Shown here in pieces: positions 47,081 through 58,119 of a stretch of 64,000 nt of DNA (within the stretch, counting starts at the first letter, position 1; every line of letters begins with the position of its first letter). A program made the position numbers and the translations under genes. The notes beneath the pieces were generated by a model. The model saw only the letters and a program-made list of their open reading frames with translations, searched no databases and was not told where the DNA came from. Origin of the DNA: Dastarcus helophoroides (Eukaryota; Arthropoda; Insecta; Coleoptera; Bothrideridae). The DNA is taken from positions 15,167,948 through 15,231,947 of the forward strand of contig CM053329.1 of NCBI GenBank assembly GCA_028583605.1. Reading direction: 5' to 3'.

Positions 47081-47630
47081 TTTGGTTACTTCAGCCTCCA
47101 GGCACTTGAAAAGCGAGCCCCATATGGAACTCCATAGTTCACGAGTACGTAAGGGTGATCAAACGAAATCTTAAAACCAGACATTTTAAATATTTTTATG
47201 AGATTTCCTACTTCTAATGCGTTTGTTTTAATGGAGAGATTAATAAATAAACGTTCCCAAATTACATAACTACGTAAACAGATACGTTTACGCGTATTTT
47301 TAAAGAGATTTCGAGAATTCTCAATGTATTATCGATAAGATGGGGGTTTTTTATCAAGTATAATCGAAATTTAACTTATATAAGAGAATTTCCAATCGAG
47401 ATTTCAAATCAAGCTATAAGTTACTTCAACCTCCAGGCACTTGAAGAGCGTGCACATCGAATCCAATACGAAACTCTATAGTTCACGGGTACGTATGGGT
47501 GATCGAACGAAATTCTAAAATCAGACATGTTAAATATTTTTTTTAAGATTTCTTACTTCTGATGCGTTTGTTTTAATGGGGAGATTCAGAAATTAACATT
47601 TCATCACCTAAATTACCGATCCACGTAAAG
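47081..47630. repeat. Direct duplication of a 210-bp segment
   Basis: GGTTACTTCAGCCTCCAGGCACTTGAA at 47082 recurs as AGTTACTTCAACCTCCAGGCACTTGAA at 47410. Both continue with AGTTCACG.GTACGTA.GGGTGATC and GCGTTTGTTTTAATGG.GAGATT. About 330 bp separate the copies. Confidence 0.85.
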
Positions 47631-47683
47631 GGCTGAGTCGACCTTGGGAACCAAAGCGTTTCTTAAAAACGGGCGGTGGATTA

Positions 47684-47756
47684 GGCCGCCAGCCGGAATC
47701 GAACCCGGCTCTCTAGATAGTAGTCCAGCGTCTCTACCACTGGACCACACTCCCTC
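47684..47756 (-). tRNA. tRNA-like sequence, degenerate (pseudogene or SINE head)
   Basis: The minus strand reads GTGGTCCAGTGGTAGAGACG (A box and D arm) and, after an anticodon-arm-like CTGGACTACTATCTAGAG, the B box region GCCGGGTTCGATTCCGGC. The T arm lacks one base relative to the usual GGGTTCGATTCCCGG. The putative acceptor strands (GAGGGAG and GGCGGCC) do not pair, and the anticodon stem is poor. I read it as a tRNA-derived pseudogene or SINE head, not a functional tRNA. It sits 220 bp upstream of the last Dh31 exon. Confidence 0.4.
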
Positions 47757-47976
47757 TGCATGTAAAAAGATAACGAAGCTAAATAACATTGAAACAAGTG
47801 TCTGCTTCTCTGAGAACTATTTTAATCTGGAAGTGTCTTTTTTGCCTATTTTTTATGCCTACGGAATGATAAATAAAATTTTGTCCAATTCAGATGCTAG
47901 AGTTAAAAATTATTTGCAATAAAGACATTGACGTATATCTGTCTAATGCCGAACGCTAACTCAATTGTGTTTTCAG

Positions 47977-48112
47977 TTCCAAACGCGGCCTGGATTTGGG
48001 ACTCGGTCGAGGTTTCTCCGGTTCTCAAGCGGCCAAACACCTGATGGGGATAGCGGCGGCTAACTTCGCCGGCGGCCCCGGAAGACGGCGCAGGAGTGAA
48101 GAAGAAGCATAA
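47977..48112 (+). CDS. Dh31: Dh31 precursor, last coding exon with the mature hormone
   Basis: The acceptor TGTGTTTTCAG ends at 47976. In phase 2 the exon reads N-S-K-R, then the 31-residue hormone, then [10 protein letters not shown] and a TAA at 48110-48112. The Lys-Arg before and four Arg after are prohormone convertase sites, and the Gly after the C-terminal Pro is the amidation donor. Added to the two upstream exons the precursor is 118 residues, a normal length for the family. Its base composition is clearly GC-richer than the surrounding AT-rich repeats, which made it stand out. I see no calcitonin-like alternative exon (two Cys near the N terminus, amidated Pro end) elsewhere in the intron, but I could not search every frame exhaustively. 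Confidence 0.96.
47987..48079 (+). other. Dh31: Mature DH31 peptide (31 residues, C-terminally amidated)
   Basis: The peptide begins [10 protein letters not shown], continues with the conserved [11 protein letters not shown] block and ends A-A-A-N-F-A-G-G-P followed by the Gly amide donor at 48080-48082. The 31-residue length and amidated Pro end are diagnostic. Against the cockroach-type DH31 that I remember, position 7 is Gly rather than Ser, position 22 Ile rather than Leu, and position 27 Phe rather than Tyr. All are conservative changes, and Phe27 is also present in flies. Confidence 0.95.
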
Positions 48113-48600
48113 TTCCTTTTCGTCCTCCAGTTGCCCCTTTTTTTTAGTTCCTATTTCAAAACATCCCGCTTTCTCGGTTGTTTTTCATGAAAATTGTGTC
48201 AAAGAAAATGTCAACTTAGACTAATTAGATTATAGATGACAATAGACTTAAAATATACTCAACTGTCTAAGTGATTAAAGCACTCGATTCTTCTATAAAA
48301 TGCACCTGATTTTTAACTGTGTACTTTATTACTTAAGTGATATGATGTTGATATTACTATATACTGTACAGGTGTTGTGGTTTTGTTAAAATATTTATTA
48401 AAATTTATTTATTATCATTGTAATGTTAAGAGATATATTGAAGATTATATATGTATATGTTATTTTTCTTTTTTAAATATAAAGTAGAAGCAGTAGCTAT
48501 TTTCTTCCAAAACCTAGATACATCTCTTCGTTACAAACATTATATTCGTTATATTTGGTTAACATGTACGCAGCTCTTCCAGTCTTCAACTTTTCAACTG
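48113..48600 (+). other. Dh31: Dh31 3' UTR and following unique sequence
   Basis: Unique, AT-rich sequence between the stop codon and the first unit of the downstream tandem array. No canonical AATAAA is seen in the first 400 bases. ATTAAA at 48397-48402, followed by T/G-rich sequence, is the best candidate polyadenylation signal and would give a 3' UTR of roughly 300 nt. No other gene is visible. Confidence 0.45.
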
Positions 48601-51600
48601 AAAGTGGCAAAGAAATTCTTTGCAATAGTAAATTGGATCGAAAGGTGACCAAAACACACAAGAAAGACTTAAACGTTTCTTATCCTCTTTTAGTCAATAC
48701 GTCCTTCTTCAGAAAAGAGTTTTCTGTAGAGGATTCAACAAGTTATGAAGAATTTTTTCAAAAATGTGAATTGAATCCAAAGTTGTGGTGGCCAAAGTAG
48801 GCAAGAAAGACTTCAATGTTGCTTGTCCTCTAATTAGTACGTCCTTATTCAGAAAAGACTGCCGAAGAAAATCAAATTATACAAGTTATGAAAAATTTCC
48901 TTAAAAATGTGAATTGGATCCAATGTAACGGTGATCAAAAGAGGCAAAAAAGACTTGAACGTTTCGTATCCTCCTTTAGTCAGCACGTCCTTTTTGAGAA
49001 CACACTTTTCTGCAAAAATCAAGTTAAACAAGTTATGAGGATTTTTTTCAAAAATGTAAATTGGATCCAAAGTTATGATGACCAAAATAGGCAACGAAGA
49101 CTTCAATGTTTCTTATCCTTCTTCAGAAAAGACTTTGCTGCAGAAAATAAAGTTATACAAGTTATGAAGAATTTCTTCAACAATGTAAATTGTAAGGAAA
49201 GTTGTGGAGGTGGAAAGTTACGATGATCAAAAGGGGCAAGAAAGACTTCAATCTTATCTTCCTTTAGTCAATACATCCTTCTTCAGAAAATACTTTTCTG
49301 TAGAAAATCAAGTTATACAAGCTATGAAGAATTTCTATAAAAACCTAAACTGAATCCAAAGTTGTGATGGCCAAAATAGAGAAGAAAGACTTCAGTGTTG
49401 CTTATCCGCTAATTAGTACGTCCTTCTTCAGAAAAGACATTGCTGCAGAAAATAAAATTGTTCAAGTTATAAAGAATTTCTTCAACAATGTAAACTGGAA
49501 GGGAAGTTGTGAAGGTGGAAAGTTACGATGATCAAAAGAGGCAAGAAAGAATTCAGTCTTATCTTCGTTTAGTTAGTATGTCCTTCTTCAGAAAACACTT
49601 TTCTGTAAAAATCAAGTTATACAAGTTATGGAGAATTTCTTCAAAAATGTAAATTGAATCCAAAGTTGTGATGGCCAAAATAGGCAAGAAAGACTTCAGT
49701 GTTGTTTATCCTCCAATTAGTACGTCCTTCTTCAGAAAAGACTGCCGAAGAAAATCAAATTATACAAGTTATGAAGAATTTCTTTAAAAATGTAAATTGG
49801 ATCCAGTGTTACGATGATCAAAAGAGGCAAAAAAGACTTGAACGTTTCTTATCCTCCTTTAGGCAGTACGTCCTTTTTGAGAACACACTTTTCTGCAAAA
49901 ATCAAGTTTTACAAGTTATGAGGAATTTTTTGACAAATGTAAATTGGATCCAAAGTTATGATGGCCAAAATAGGCAACAAAGACTTCAATGTTTCTTATC
50001 CTCTAATCAGTACGTCCTTCTTCAGAAAAGACTTTGCTACATAAAATAAAGTTATACAAGTTATGAAAAATTTCTTTAACAATGTAAATTGGAAGGAAGG
50101 TTGTGGAGATGGAAAGTTACGTTAATCAAAATAATCAAAAGAGCTAGAAAGACTTCGATCTTATCTTCCTTTAGTCAATACATCCTTCTTCAGAAAAGAC
50201 TTTTCTGTAGAAAATCAAGTTATACAAGTTATGAAGAATTTCTATAAAAATGTAAATTGAATCCAAAGTTGTGATGTCCAAAATAGGCAAGAAAGACTTC
50301 AGTGTTGCTTATCCGCTAATTAGTACGTCCTTCTTCAGAAAAGACTGCCGAAGAAAATCAAATTATACAAGTTATGAAGAATTTCTTTAAAAATGTTAAT
50401 TGAATCCAATGTTACGATGATCAAAAGAGGCAAAAAAGATTTGAATGTTTCTTATCCTCCTTTAGTCAGTACGTCCTTCTTGAGAACACGCTTTTCTGCA
50501 AAAATCAAGTTATTCAAGTTATGAGGAATTTTTTTAAAAATGTAAATTGAACCCAAGTTATGATGGCCAAAATAGGCAAGAAAGACTTCAATGTTTCTTA
50601 TCCTCTAATCAGTACGTCCTTCTTCAGAAAAGACTTTGCTGCAGAAAATAAAGTTATACAAGTTACGAAGAATTTTTTCAAAAATGTAAATTGGATGGAA
50701 GGTTGTAGAGGTGGAAAGTTACGATGATCAAAAGAGGCAGGAAAGACTTCAATCTTATCTGCCTTTAGTCAATACGTCCTTCTTCAGAAAAGACTTTTCT
50801 GCAGAAAATCAAGTTATACAAGATATGAAGAATTTCTTCAAAAATGTAAATTGGAAGGAAAGTTGTGGAGGTGGAAAGTTGCGATGATCAAAGAAGGCAA
50901 GAAAGACTTCAGTCCTATCTTCCTTTAGCCAATTCGTCCTTCAGAAAAAACTTTTCTGTAGAAAATCAAGTTATACAAGTTATAAAGAATTTCTTCAAAA
51001 ATATAAATTGAATCTAAAGTTGTTATGACCAAAATAGGCTAGAAAGACTTCAGTGTTGCTTATCCTCTAATTAGTACGTCCTTCTTTAGAAAAGACTGTC
51101 GAAGAAAATCAAATTATACAGGTTATGAAGAATTTCTTTAGAAATGTAAATTGGATCCAATGTTACGACGATCAAAAGAGGCAAAAAAGACTTGAACGTT
51201 TCTTATCCAACTTTAGTCAGTACTTCTTTTTTGAGAACACACGATGTTATTTTTTCAAAAATGTAAATTGGATCCAAAGTTGTGATGATCAAAATAGGCA
51301 ACAAAGACTTCAATGTTTCTTATCCTCCAATCAGTACGTCCTTCCTCAGAAAAGACTTTGCTGCAGAAAATAAAATTATTCAAGTTATAAAGAATTTCTT
51401 CAACAATGTAAACAGGAAGGGAAGTTGTGGAAGTGGAAATTTACGATGATCAAAAGAGGCAAGAAAGACTTCAATCTTATATTTCTTTAGTCAGTATGTC
51501 CTTCTTCAGAAAACATTTTTCTGTAAAAATCAAGTTATACAAGTTATGGGGAATTTCTTCAAAAAAGTAGATTGAATCCAAAGTTGTGATGGCCAAAATA

Positions 51601-52720
51601 GGCAAAAAAGACTTCAATCTTATCTTCCTTTAGTCAATACGTCCTTCTTCAGAAAAGACTTTTCTGTAGAAAATCAAGTTATACAAGTTATGAAGAATTT
51701 CTATAAAAATGTAAATTGAATCCAAAGTTGTGATGGCCAAAATAGGCAAGAAAGACTTCAATTTTTCTTATCCTCCATCAGTTCGTCCTTCTTCAGAAAA
51801 GACTTTGCTGCAGAAAATAAAGTTATACAAGTTATGAAGAATTTCTTCAACAATGTAAATTGGAAGGAAAGTTGTGGAGGTGGAAAGATACGATGATCAA
51901 AAGAGGCAAGAAAGACTTCAATCTTATCTTCCGTTAGTCAATACGTCCTTGTTCAGAAAAGACTTTTCTGTAGAAAATCAAGTTACACAAGTTATGAAGA
52001 ATTTCTTCAAAAATGTAAATTGAATCCAAACTTGTAATAGCCAAAATAAGCAAGAAAGACTTCAGTGTTGCTTATCCTCTAATTAGTACGTCCTTCTTCA
52101 GAAAAGACTGCCGAAGAAAATCAAATTATACAAGTTATGAAGAATTTCTTTAAAAATGTAAATTGGATCCAATGTTACGATGATCAAAAGAGGCAAAAAA
52201 AACTTGAGCATTTCTTATCCTCCTTTAGTCAGTACGTCCTTTTTGGGAACACACTTTTCTGCAAAAATCAAATTATACAAGTTATGAGGAATTTTTTCAA
52301 AAATGTAAATTGGATCCAAAGTTATGATGGCCAAAATAGGCAAGAAAGACTTCAATTTTTCTTATCCTCCATCAGTTCGTCCTTCTTCAGAAAAGACTTT
52401 GCTGCAGAAAATAAAATTATACAAGTTATGAAGAATTTCTTCAAAAATGTAAATTGGAAGGAAAGTTGTAGAGGTGAAAAGTTATGATGATCAAACGAGA
52501 CAAGAAAGACTTCAATCTTATCTTCCTTTGGTCACTATGTCCTTTTTTAGAAAACACTTTTCTGTAAAAATCAAGTTATAGAAGTTATAAAGAATTTTTT
52601 CAAAATAGTAAATTGGATCGAAAATGTTGATGACCAAAAGAGGCAAGAAAGACTTCAACGTTTCTTATCATCTTTTTATCAGTACGTGCTTCTTTAGAAA
52701 GGACTTTTCTGCAGAAAATC
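48601..52720 (+). repeat. About 145-bp tandem array downstream of Dh31, about 28 units
   Basis: ACAAGTTATGAAGAATTTCT plus TCAAAAATGTAAATTG recurs at intervals of about 130-160 bp (for example 48738, 48881, 49028, 49157, 49317). Other unit landmarks are GGCAAGAAAGACTTCA, TACGTCCTTCTTCAGAAAAG and GATGATCAAAAGAGGCAA. Larger blocks of several units repeat as a group (compare 48841-49200, 49730-50110 and 52090-52490). Plus-strand open frames of up to 116 codons (NFFKNVNWIQCYDDQKRQ) follow the array, but are broken in most units. Confidence 0.85.
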
Positions 52721-52799
52721 TATATTTTATCTTACCAATATTTCAACATTCAACAATATGTAATTTTTTTGATATAGTTCAAGTGTCTATCCTTATTCC

Positions 52800-53770
52800 A
52801 GGAATCATTTTATTTAAGAATTTTTTATTGAAAAAATTGTTGATTAAAGGATTCCCAAATTCTTACTGTACACTTCTACACTTGAGTAGGAGTTACTTTG
52901 ATAGACACACTGATTTCTTCTTATCGACTGTCTTTAAAAGCACAAACCAACAAATTTAAGGATTCCTTAAATACGCAGATTCGTACATGTGAGTTTAACA
53001 TGCTTCAACACGTTCTTTCTTTACAGTGCGTTCTTTACAGTTCTTCTTTACAGTGCTTGCTTCAGTAATGTTTCCATGTGATTGAGAATCTTCCAATATT
53101 TCAATCTATTTTTGAAAGATTCTCGGACTCTTCTTTCAATATTCCAGTCTGTTGATTAAAAGATTCCCAAATTCTTACTCTACTCTTCTACACTTGAGTA
53201 GAAGCTTCTTTGACAGACACACTGATTTCTTCTCATCGTCGTTAAAAGGAGTCCAATGCACAAACCAACAAATTGGAGGATTCCTCAAATACGCAGATTC
53301 GTACATGTGAGTTCAACATGCTTCAACACATTCTTTTTTTACAGTGCGTTCTTTACAGTTCGTTCTTTACAGTGCTTGGTTCAGTAATGTTTCCATCTGA
53401 GTGAGAATCTTCCAATATGTCAATCTATTAATTGGAAAATTCTCAGATTCTTCTTTCAATATTTCAGTCTGTTGATTAAAAGATTCCCAAATTCTTACTC
53501 TATTCTTCTACACTTGAGTAGAAGCTTCTTTGACAGACACACTGATTTCTTCTCATCGTCGTTAAAAAGAGTCCAATGCACAAACCAACAAATTTGAGGA
53601 TTCCTCAAATACGTACACCACATCTGAGTTCGAAATTCTTTAACAAACTCTTCCTTTACAATGCTTGCTTCAGTAGTATTTTTATCTAAAAATCCTCCAA
53701 TATTTCAATCTCTTCTCAGATTCTTCCTCCAATATTTCGATCTGTTGATTGAAAGAATCTCAGATTTTTT
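52800..53770. repeat. Foldback-region 300-bp satellite, three or four units downstream of Dh31
   Basis: GTCCAATGCACAAACCAACA near 53251 and 53571 and related units near 52935. They are in the right-arm orientation of the 34931-46850 region, with GACAGACACACTGATTTCTTC and GAGTAGAAGCTTCTTT. The last unit ends at 53765. Confidence 0.85.
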
Positions 53771-54344
53771 GAAAAAATTGTTGATTTAGAAAATATATTC
53801 AATTATAAAAAAGGACAAATACCATTAAAAGAAAAAATATCAGAGGAAATCCAACTGGGTAACGAATTAAATAAGTTGAGGGCCTGAGTCCACTCTTTAA
53901 TATCATTAGAGATAAAATAATCGAATATACAAATAACGAAACGAGAAAATTAAGAAGACTAATTAAACTCTTTACGTTTTTCTAATTTATAAATCAGGTA
54001 ATTCTACTTGGGAAACCATTTGATCAATATGTAAAAATTGAACCAAACTAGAGAAATTTCCTTCAGACGGTGATGATTTTCTTTGAAGGTTTACATCTCT
54101 GATTTTTTGAGCATTCAGATCTTTTTATGTTATCTTTTGGTTTTCTCCAGAAGTTACTATTATTCCAAAGGTTTCTTTCCATTCTCTAAGCTCTATACTT
54201 AATAATTTATGGCTCTAGATTGATTTTCATGATCATCTAATAGTTTAAATTTTTAGATGTTTCTTTTTAAAATTTAGAAGAATTTAGGATTCTTAGAAAC
54301 ATTTCAGTAAAAACTGCTTTTCCTTTTAATCCTTCGGTGCTCTA
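53771..54344. other. Unique AT-rich sequence, no gene
   Basis: No open frame of interest, no repeat recognised. Confidence 0.5.
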
Positions 54345-56426
54345 TACAGGGTGTTACAAAAGTCCGGGCCGCTACTTCAGGAGCATATTCTACACATTAA
54401 AATATGAAAAATGTTGAAACACATTTTTTTCCTTAAATTGCCTCCTAACGGAGATATGACCATTTAAAGATGGCGCCCCTAAAGTGGTTTTTTTACTACA
54501 AAAAGTTAACGGTTAGTAGCAAAGTCATGAAATTGGGCAAGCAGTTAAAGAATTGGATTAGACATATTCTCATGTAACATATTTTTTAAATAAGCAGTAG
54601 CGTGGTGTGTAGGGGGTTGCCCGCGATTATTTTTTGCCGTAACTTTTTTGTATTGCAATATTTCGACACAAAACTGCCATAATCGTAAAAAGCAACATTT
54701 TTTATACAAAAAAGTTACTCTTTCTCGAAGTCGCTAAAAGTAACCGTTTCCGAGAAAAAAGCGTTTAAACAAAATTGTTGCATTTATTAGAATTCGTTTT
54801 GCAAATTTCTAATTTATCCACTACTAACTGCATTGATATAAAAATAGTACAAAATTAAGAAAAAAAAATCAAAGCAAGTGTTCGAAATTACTGCCCCCTG
54901 CAGCAATACATTGCTCGGCTCGTCTTCTAAGGGAACTCCTTACTCTTTCGCAAATGCCTGGTGTATTGTGAATCTGGTTGAACCCATTTTCAATTCGTTC
55001 GCGAAGATCATTGATATTGTCAACTGGTGTGGAGTAGACGATCTGCTTTAGATGTCCCCATAAGTAGAAATCGAGTGGGTTGAGGTCAGGAGACCTAGCT
55101 GGCCATGGTATCGGACCTCCTCGACCTATCCATCGTTGATGATAGTTGTTATTCAAAAATTCCCTAGCAACTGCACTAAAATGGGCAGGTGCCCCATCGT
55201 GCATTATCCACATTCGCTGTCTTGTTATGAGTGGAAGATTTTCATGTAACACGGGTAACTCTGTTTGCAAAAAATGTCTATATGATGCTCCTGTTAACCT
55301 ATGAGGTAAAAAAAACGGTCCAATTATAGAGTCCCCTATTATTCCCCCCCAAATGTTAAGTGAAAAATGTTACTCATGTCTCGACTGAATAACTGCATTG
55401 GGATTTTCAACTTGCCACTGATGCATGTTGTGAAAGTTAAGTATCCCGTTTCTGGTAAAACCCGCTTCGTCCGTAAATAATATGAGCGATGGAAAGTTCT
55501 CATTTTCAGCGATCTAGTGCTGACACATGGATCTTCTTCAACTCACTGAAGCACACGCTCCTCTAAATTAGCAACTTCTGCGTTTGGCCTTCCAACACGT
55601 TCGCCTTTGAAAACAAAATTTTCTGTTTCACATAAACGAGCATGAATTTTCTGGAACAATTTTTCTCCTGGTAGATGTCTATTAGGAAAACGTTCAGCAT
55701 AAAGCCGTCTTGCTTCAGCACGATTACAATTTGCAAGCCCGTACATTAAATGCATATCGGCCATTTCTTGATTTGAATAGTCCATTTTATCAAAATAATG
55801 AAAAGTTAAAAAACTACTACACTTACTATTGACAACAAAAACTGCTAAAATTTACAGTTTACGACCAAATTTTATCAGTGACACAACGTCAATCTCTGGC
55901 AGATATTGTCAAGTACAATTGTTTTCTTTACGATCAGTTTGCATGACCAACTTATTTTTTCTTATACAAATTAGTTAGAATTTCGAAGACGGGATAGGAT
56001 TATTTAAACGCCTGTTTTTCGGAAACGGTTACTTTTAGCGACTTTGAGAAAGAGTACCTTTTTTGTATGAAAAATGTTGCTTTTTACGATTATGGCAGTT
56101 TGTGTCGAAATATTGCAATACAAAAAAGTTACGGCAAAAAATAATCGCGGGCAACCCCCTACACACCACGCTACTGCTTATTTAAAAAATATGTTACATG
56201 AGAATATGCCTAATCCAATTCTTTAACTGCTTGCCCAATTTCATGACTTTGCTACTAACCGTTAACTTTTTGTAGTAAAAAAACCACTTTAGGGGCGCCA
56301 TCTTTAAATGGTCATATCTCCGTTAGGAGGCAATTTAAAGAAAAAAATGTATTTTAACATTTTTCATATTTTAATGTGTAGAATATACTCCTGAAGTAGC
56401 GGCCCGGACTTTTGTAACACCCTGTA
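54345..56426 (-). mobile_element. Tc1/mariner-like element with about 420-bp terminal inverted repeats
   Basis: The element is 54347-56424, flanked by TA on both sides (54345-54346, 56425-56426). The left end is CAGGGTGTTACAAAAGTCCG and the right end is its reverse complement. The inverted repeats extend inward to about 54770 and about 56002, some 423 bp with few mismatches. They include a smaller inner motif, CGGTTACTTTTAGCGACTT, at the inner end. The transposase between them is on the minus strand and broken. Confidence 0.9.
54869..55785 (-). pseudogene. Mariner-like transposase pseudogene
   Basis: The N-terminal 80 codons start at 55785 (MDYSNQEMADMHLMYGLA), a DUF4817-like helix-turn-helix domain with the ERFPNRHLP motif, and run to a stop near 55543. 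The catalytic region then reappears: ILFTDEAGFTRNG (first Asp, about 55450), HDGAPAHFS (second Asp) and WPARSPDLNPLDFYLWG (third Asp), with 36 residues between the last two. It ends at 54869. Defects seen: missing sequence between the N-terminal domain and the first catalytic motif (roughly 40-50 residues by length), a TAA where CAA is expected (RHE-stop) near 55372, and a frame change at a run of six G just after. All three catalytic Asp are still present. Autonomous elements of this type encode about 350 residues. Confidence 0.85.
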
Positions 56427-56834
56427 TGTGTCATTTAATGATTTTTAAGCATGGGGAAGTATTTCCTTAAAAGTTTTAAAGTCTAGATGGGTCGGTTTAA
56501 AAATTTGACATATCTTCTAGATCTAGAGTCTTCAAAAGTGTTTTTAAAAATACGAAATTTTAAATGAATCTTGTTCATAATTTAGTGTACTTGCACCTTA
56601 AAAGTTGGCAACACTAAGTGAATCTGTTGTGAAGCTTTTCTTAGTTAGTTTTGAGGGTAAATTTCCTTGAAAGATTTAAGTTACGAGGAGCGACAATTTA
56701 TAAACGAAACTGAGGTCATAAATTTGCTTTATTCACAGAATCTTACAATCTAGCTCCCCTTCAGTGTACCGTGTACTCCCCTTCTCCGTCTACACACATC
56801 TTCCATTGTTCAAAGCAGTGCTGCAGCTCATCAA
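56427..56834. other. Unique sequence, no gene
   Basis: No repeat or convincing frame. It ends at the start of the TAGGGATGCAACATCG sequence. Confidence 0.5.
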
Positions 56835-56955
56835 TAGGGATGCAACATCGTTAAAAAAAACATCGATGTTTGAACATCGATATTTTTTTAATGAAACATC
56901 GACGTCTCAAACATCGGTTTTTGGTAACGATGCGTCGACGCTTTTGCGATGTTTT
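56835..56955. mobile_element. TAGGGATGCAACATCG end fragment, hAT-like
   Basis: TAGGGATGCAACATCGTTAA followed by repeated ACATCGATGTT and ACATCGACGTC words (many small palindromes around ATCGAT). Subterminal repeats of this kind next to a TAGGGATG end suggest one end of a hAT-like element. The partner end was not found. Confidence 0.4.
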
Positions 56956-57486
56956 TTTAATATTTAATTACGAGTTTAAGAAGTCAAAATTACGAAGTGT
57001 AGAAAGGACATCAATTTAAAAAAGAATTTTATTTAGAAATTTCGAGTTTAACGTTAAAATTTCGATTTTTTTCTCAAAATTCCTAAATTAAAATTAAACT
57101 TTTGACTTTAATCCCAAAATTTCCACTTTTTTCTCAAAAATTCAACTTCTTTCTCGAAAATTCGCCTTTAGTCCCGAGATTCTGACTTTTTTCTACAAAT
57201 TGCAAAATGAAAGTCAAAATTTCGACTTTAATATCGAAATTTTGAGTACAGGTAAACCCGAGAATTCGACTTATTTCTTCAAAATTCGAGAAAAAAATGG
57301 AAGTTTCTACGGTAAATTTAGAATGTCGAGAAAAAAAGTCACTATTTCGCGATTATAATTAACATTTCGAGAAAAAACTCAAAATTTTGTCTTTAAACTT
57401 GAAGTATCTAAAACATTTTTTTTAAATTATTGGCCTTTCTACGCTCAATTTTCTTAACGATTCGTTATGATAAGACAATTATTTTT
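56956..57486. other. AT-rich filler, GTCGAAATTTCGAG family
   Basis: CGAAATTT, CGAGAAAAAA and TTTTTTCTC words as in the hAT-type interiors. No gene. Confidence 0.6.
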
Positions 57487-57601
57487 CTTCCGAATATTCT
57501 GGATTCTGGATTCGTTGAGGGTTGCCTAAAGTTTAGGCCAACACTTAGGCCACCCTGTCCGGGCCCATTGTGCTATCCCCGTGATTGAGTCTTCCGAATA
57601 T
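57487..57601 (-). mobile_element. 93-bp 3' end of the RNase H non-LTR element, with 11-bp target duplication
   Basis: The insert 57498-57590 matches 11326-11410: GGGTTGCCTAAAGTTTAGGC, CACTTAGGCCACC and GGGCCCATTGTG, with an extra GCTATCCCCGT absent from the long copy. CTTCCGAATAT is repeated exactly at 57487-57497 and 57591-57601. In element sense the insert ends CGAATCCAGAATCCAGA, a short repeat tail. Confidence 0.9.
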
Positions 57602-58119
57602 AAATTAGATTTTTTTTTTCCAACATTTTGACTAAAAACTCAAAATCTACATTTTTGAACCGAAGATTCTGTTTGTAGATTAAAATTTTCAAAAAAAAAG
57701 TAGACATTTCGAGATTACAAGCGAGAAAAAATTCAAAATTAAAAAGTTAGATTTAAAATTTTAAAAATTTTCACTATCACATCAAATATTTATAAAACAT
57801 GCTCGAATTTTCGATAAAAATTCAAAGTTAAACTCCGGATTGGAAGAAAAAGTTCAAATCTCGAGAAAACTAAAATTTATAAAAATTAAAGAGTTTTAAA
57901 AATGTTAAAATTTTTAAAAAATGGAAAATTTTGGAAACAAAATTAAAATTTTGAGAAACTTTGAAAATTTTATAAAGACTAAATTTTGAAAAATGTTAAA
58001 ATTTTTAAAAAATATTAAATTTTGATAAAATTCTCTTTAAAAATGTCAGGAAAAATTTTGTAAAAATGTCAAACGGTATAAAAAGTCGGAATTTTCAAAA
58101 AAAAAAGACGAATTTATTT
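57602..58119. other. AT-rich filler, no gene
   Basis: Direct similarity to 34570-34700 around AAAAGTAGACATTTCGAGATTAC. Otherwise low-complexity (AAAATTTT-rich). Confidence 0.5.

Noticed and set aside
47684..47756. Functional tRNA gene
   Set aside because: Acceptor strands do not pair, the anticodon stem is weak and the T arm lacks a base.
48601..52720. Gene for a repetitive protein with NWIQ motifs
   Set aside because: Open frames are broken in most units and unit lengths vary without regard to the reading frame.
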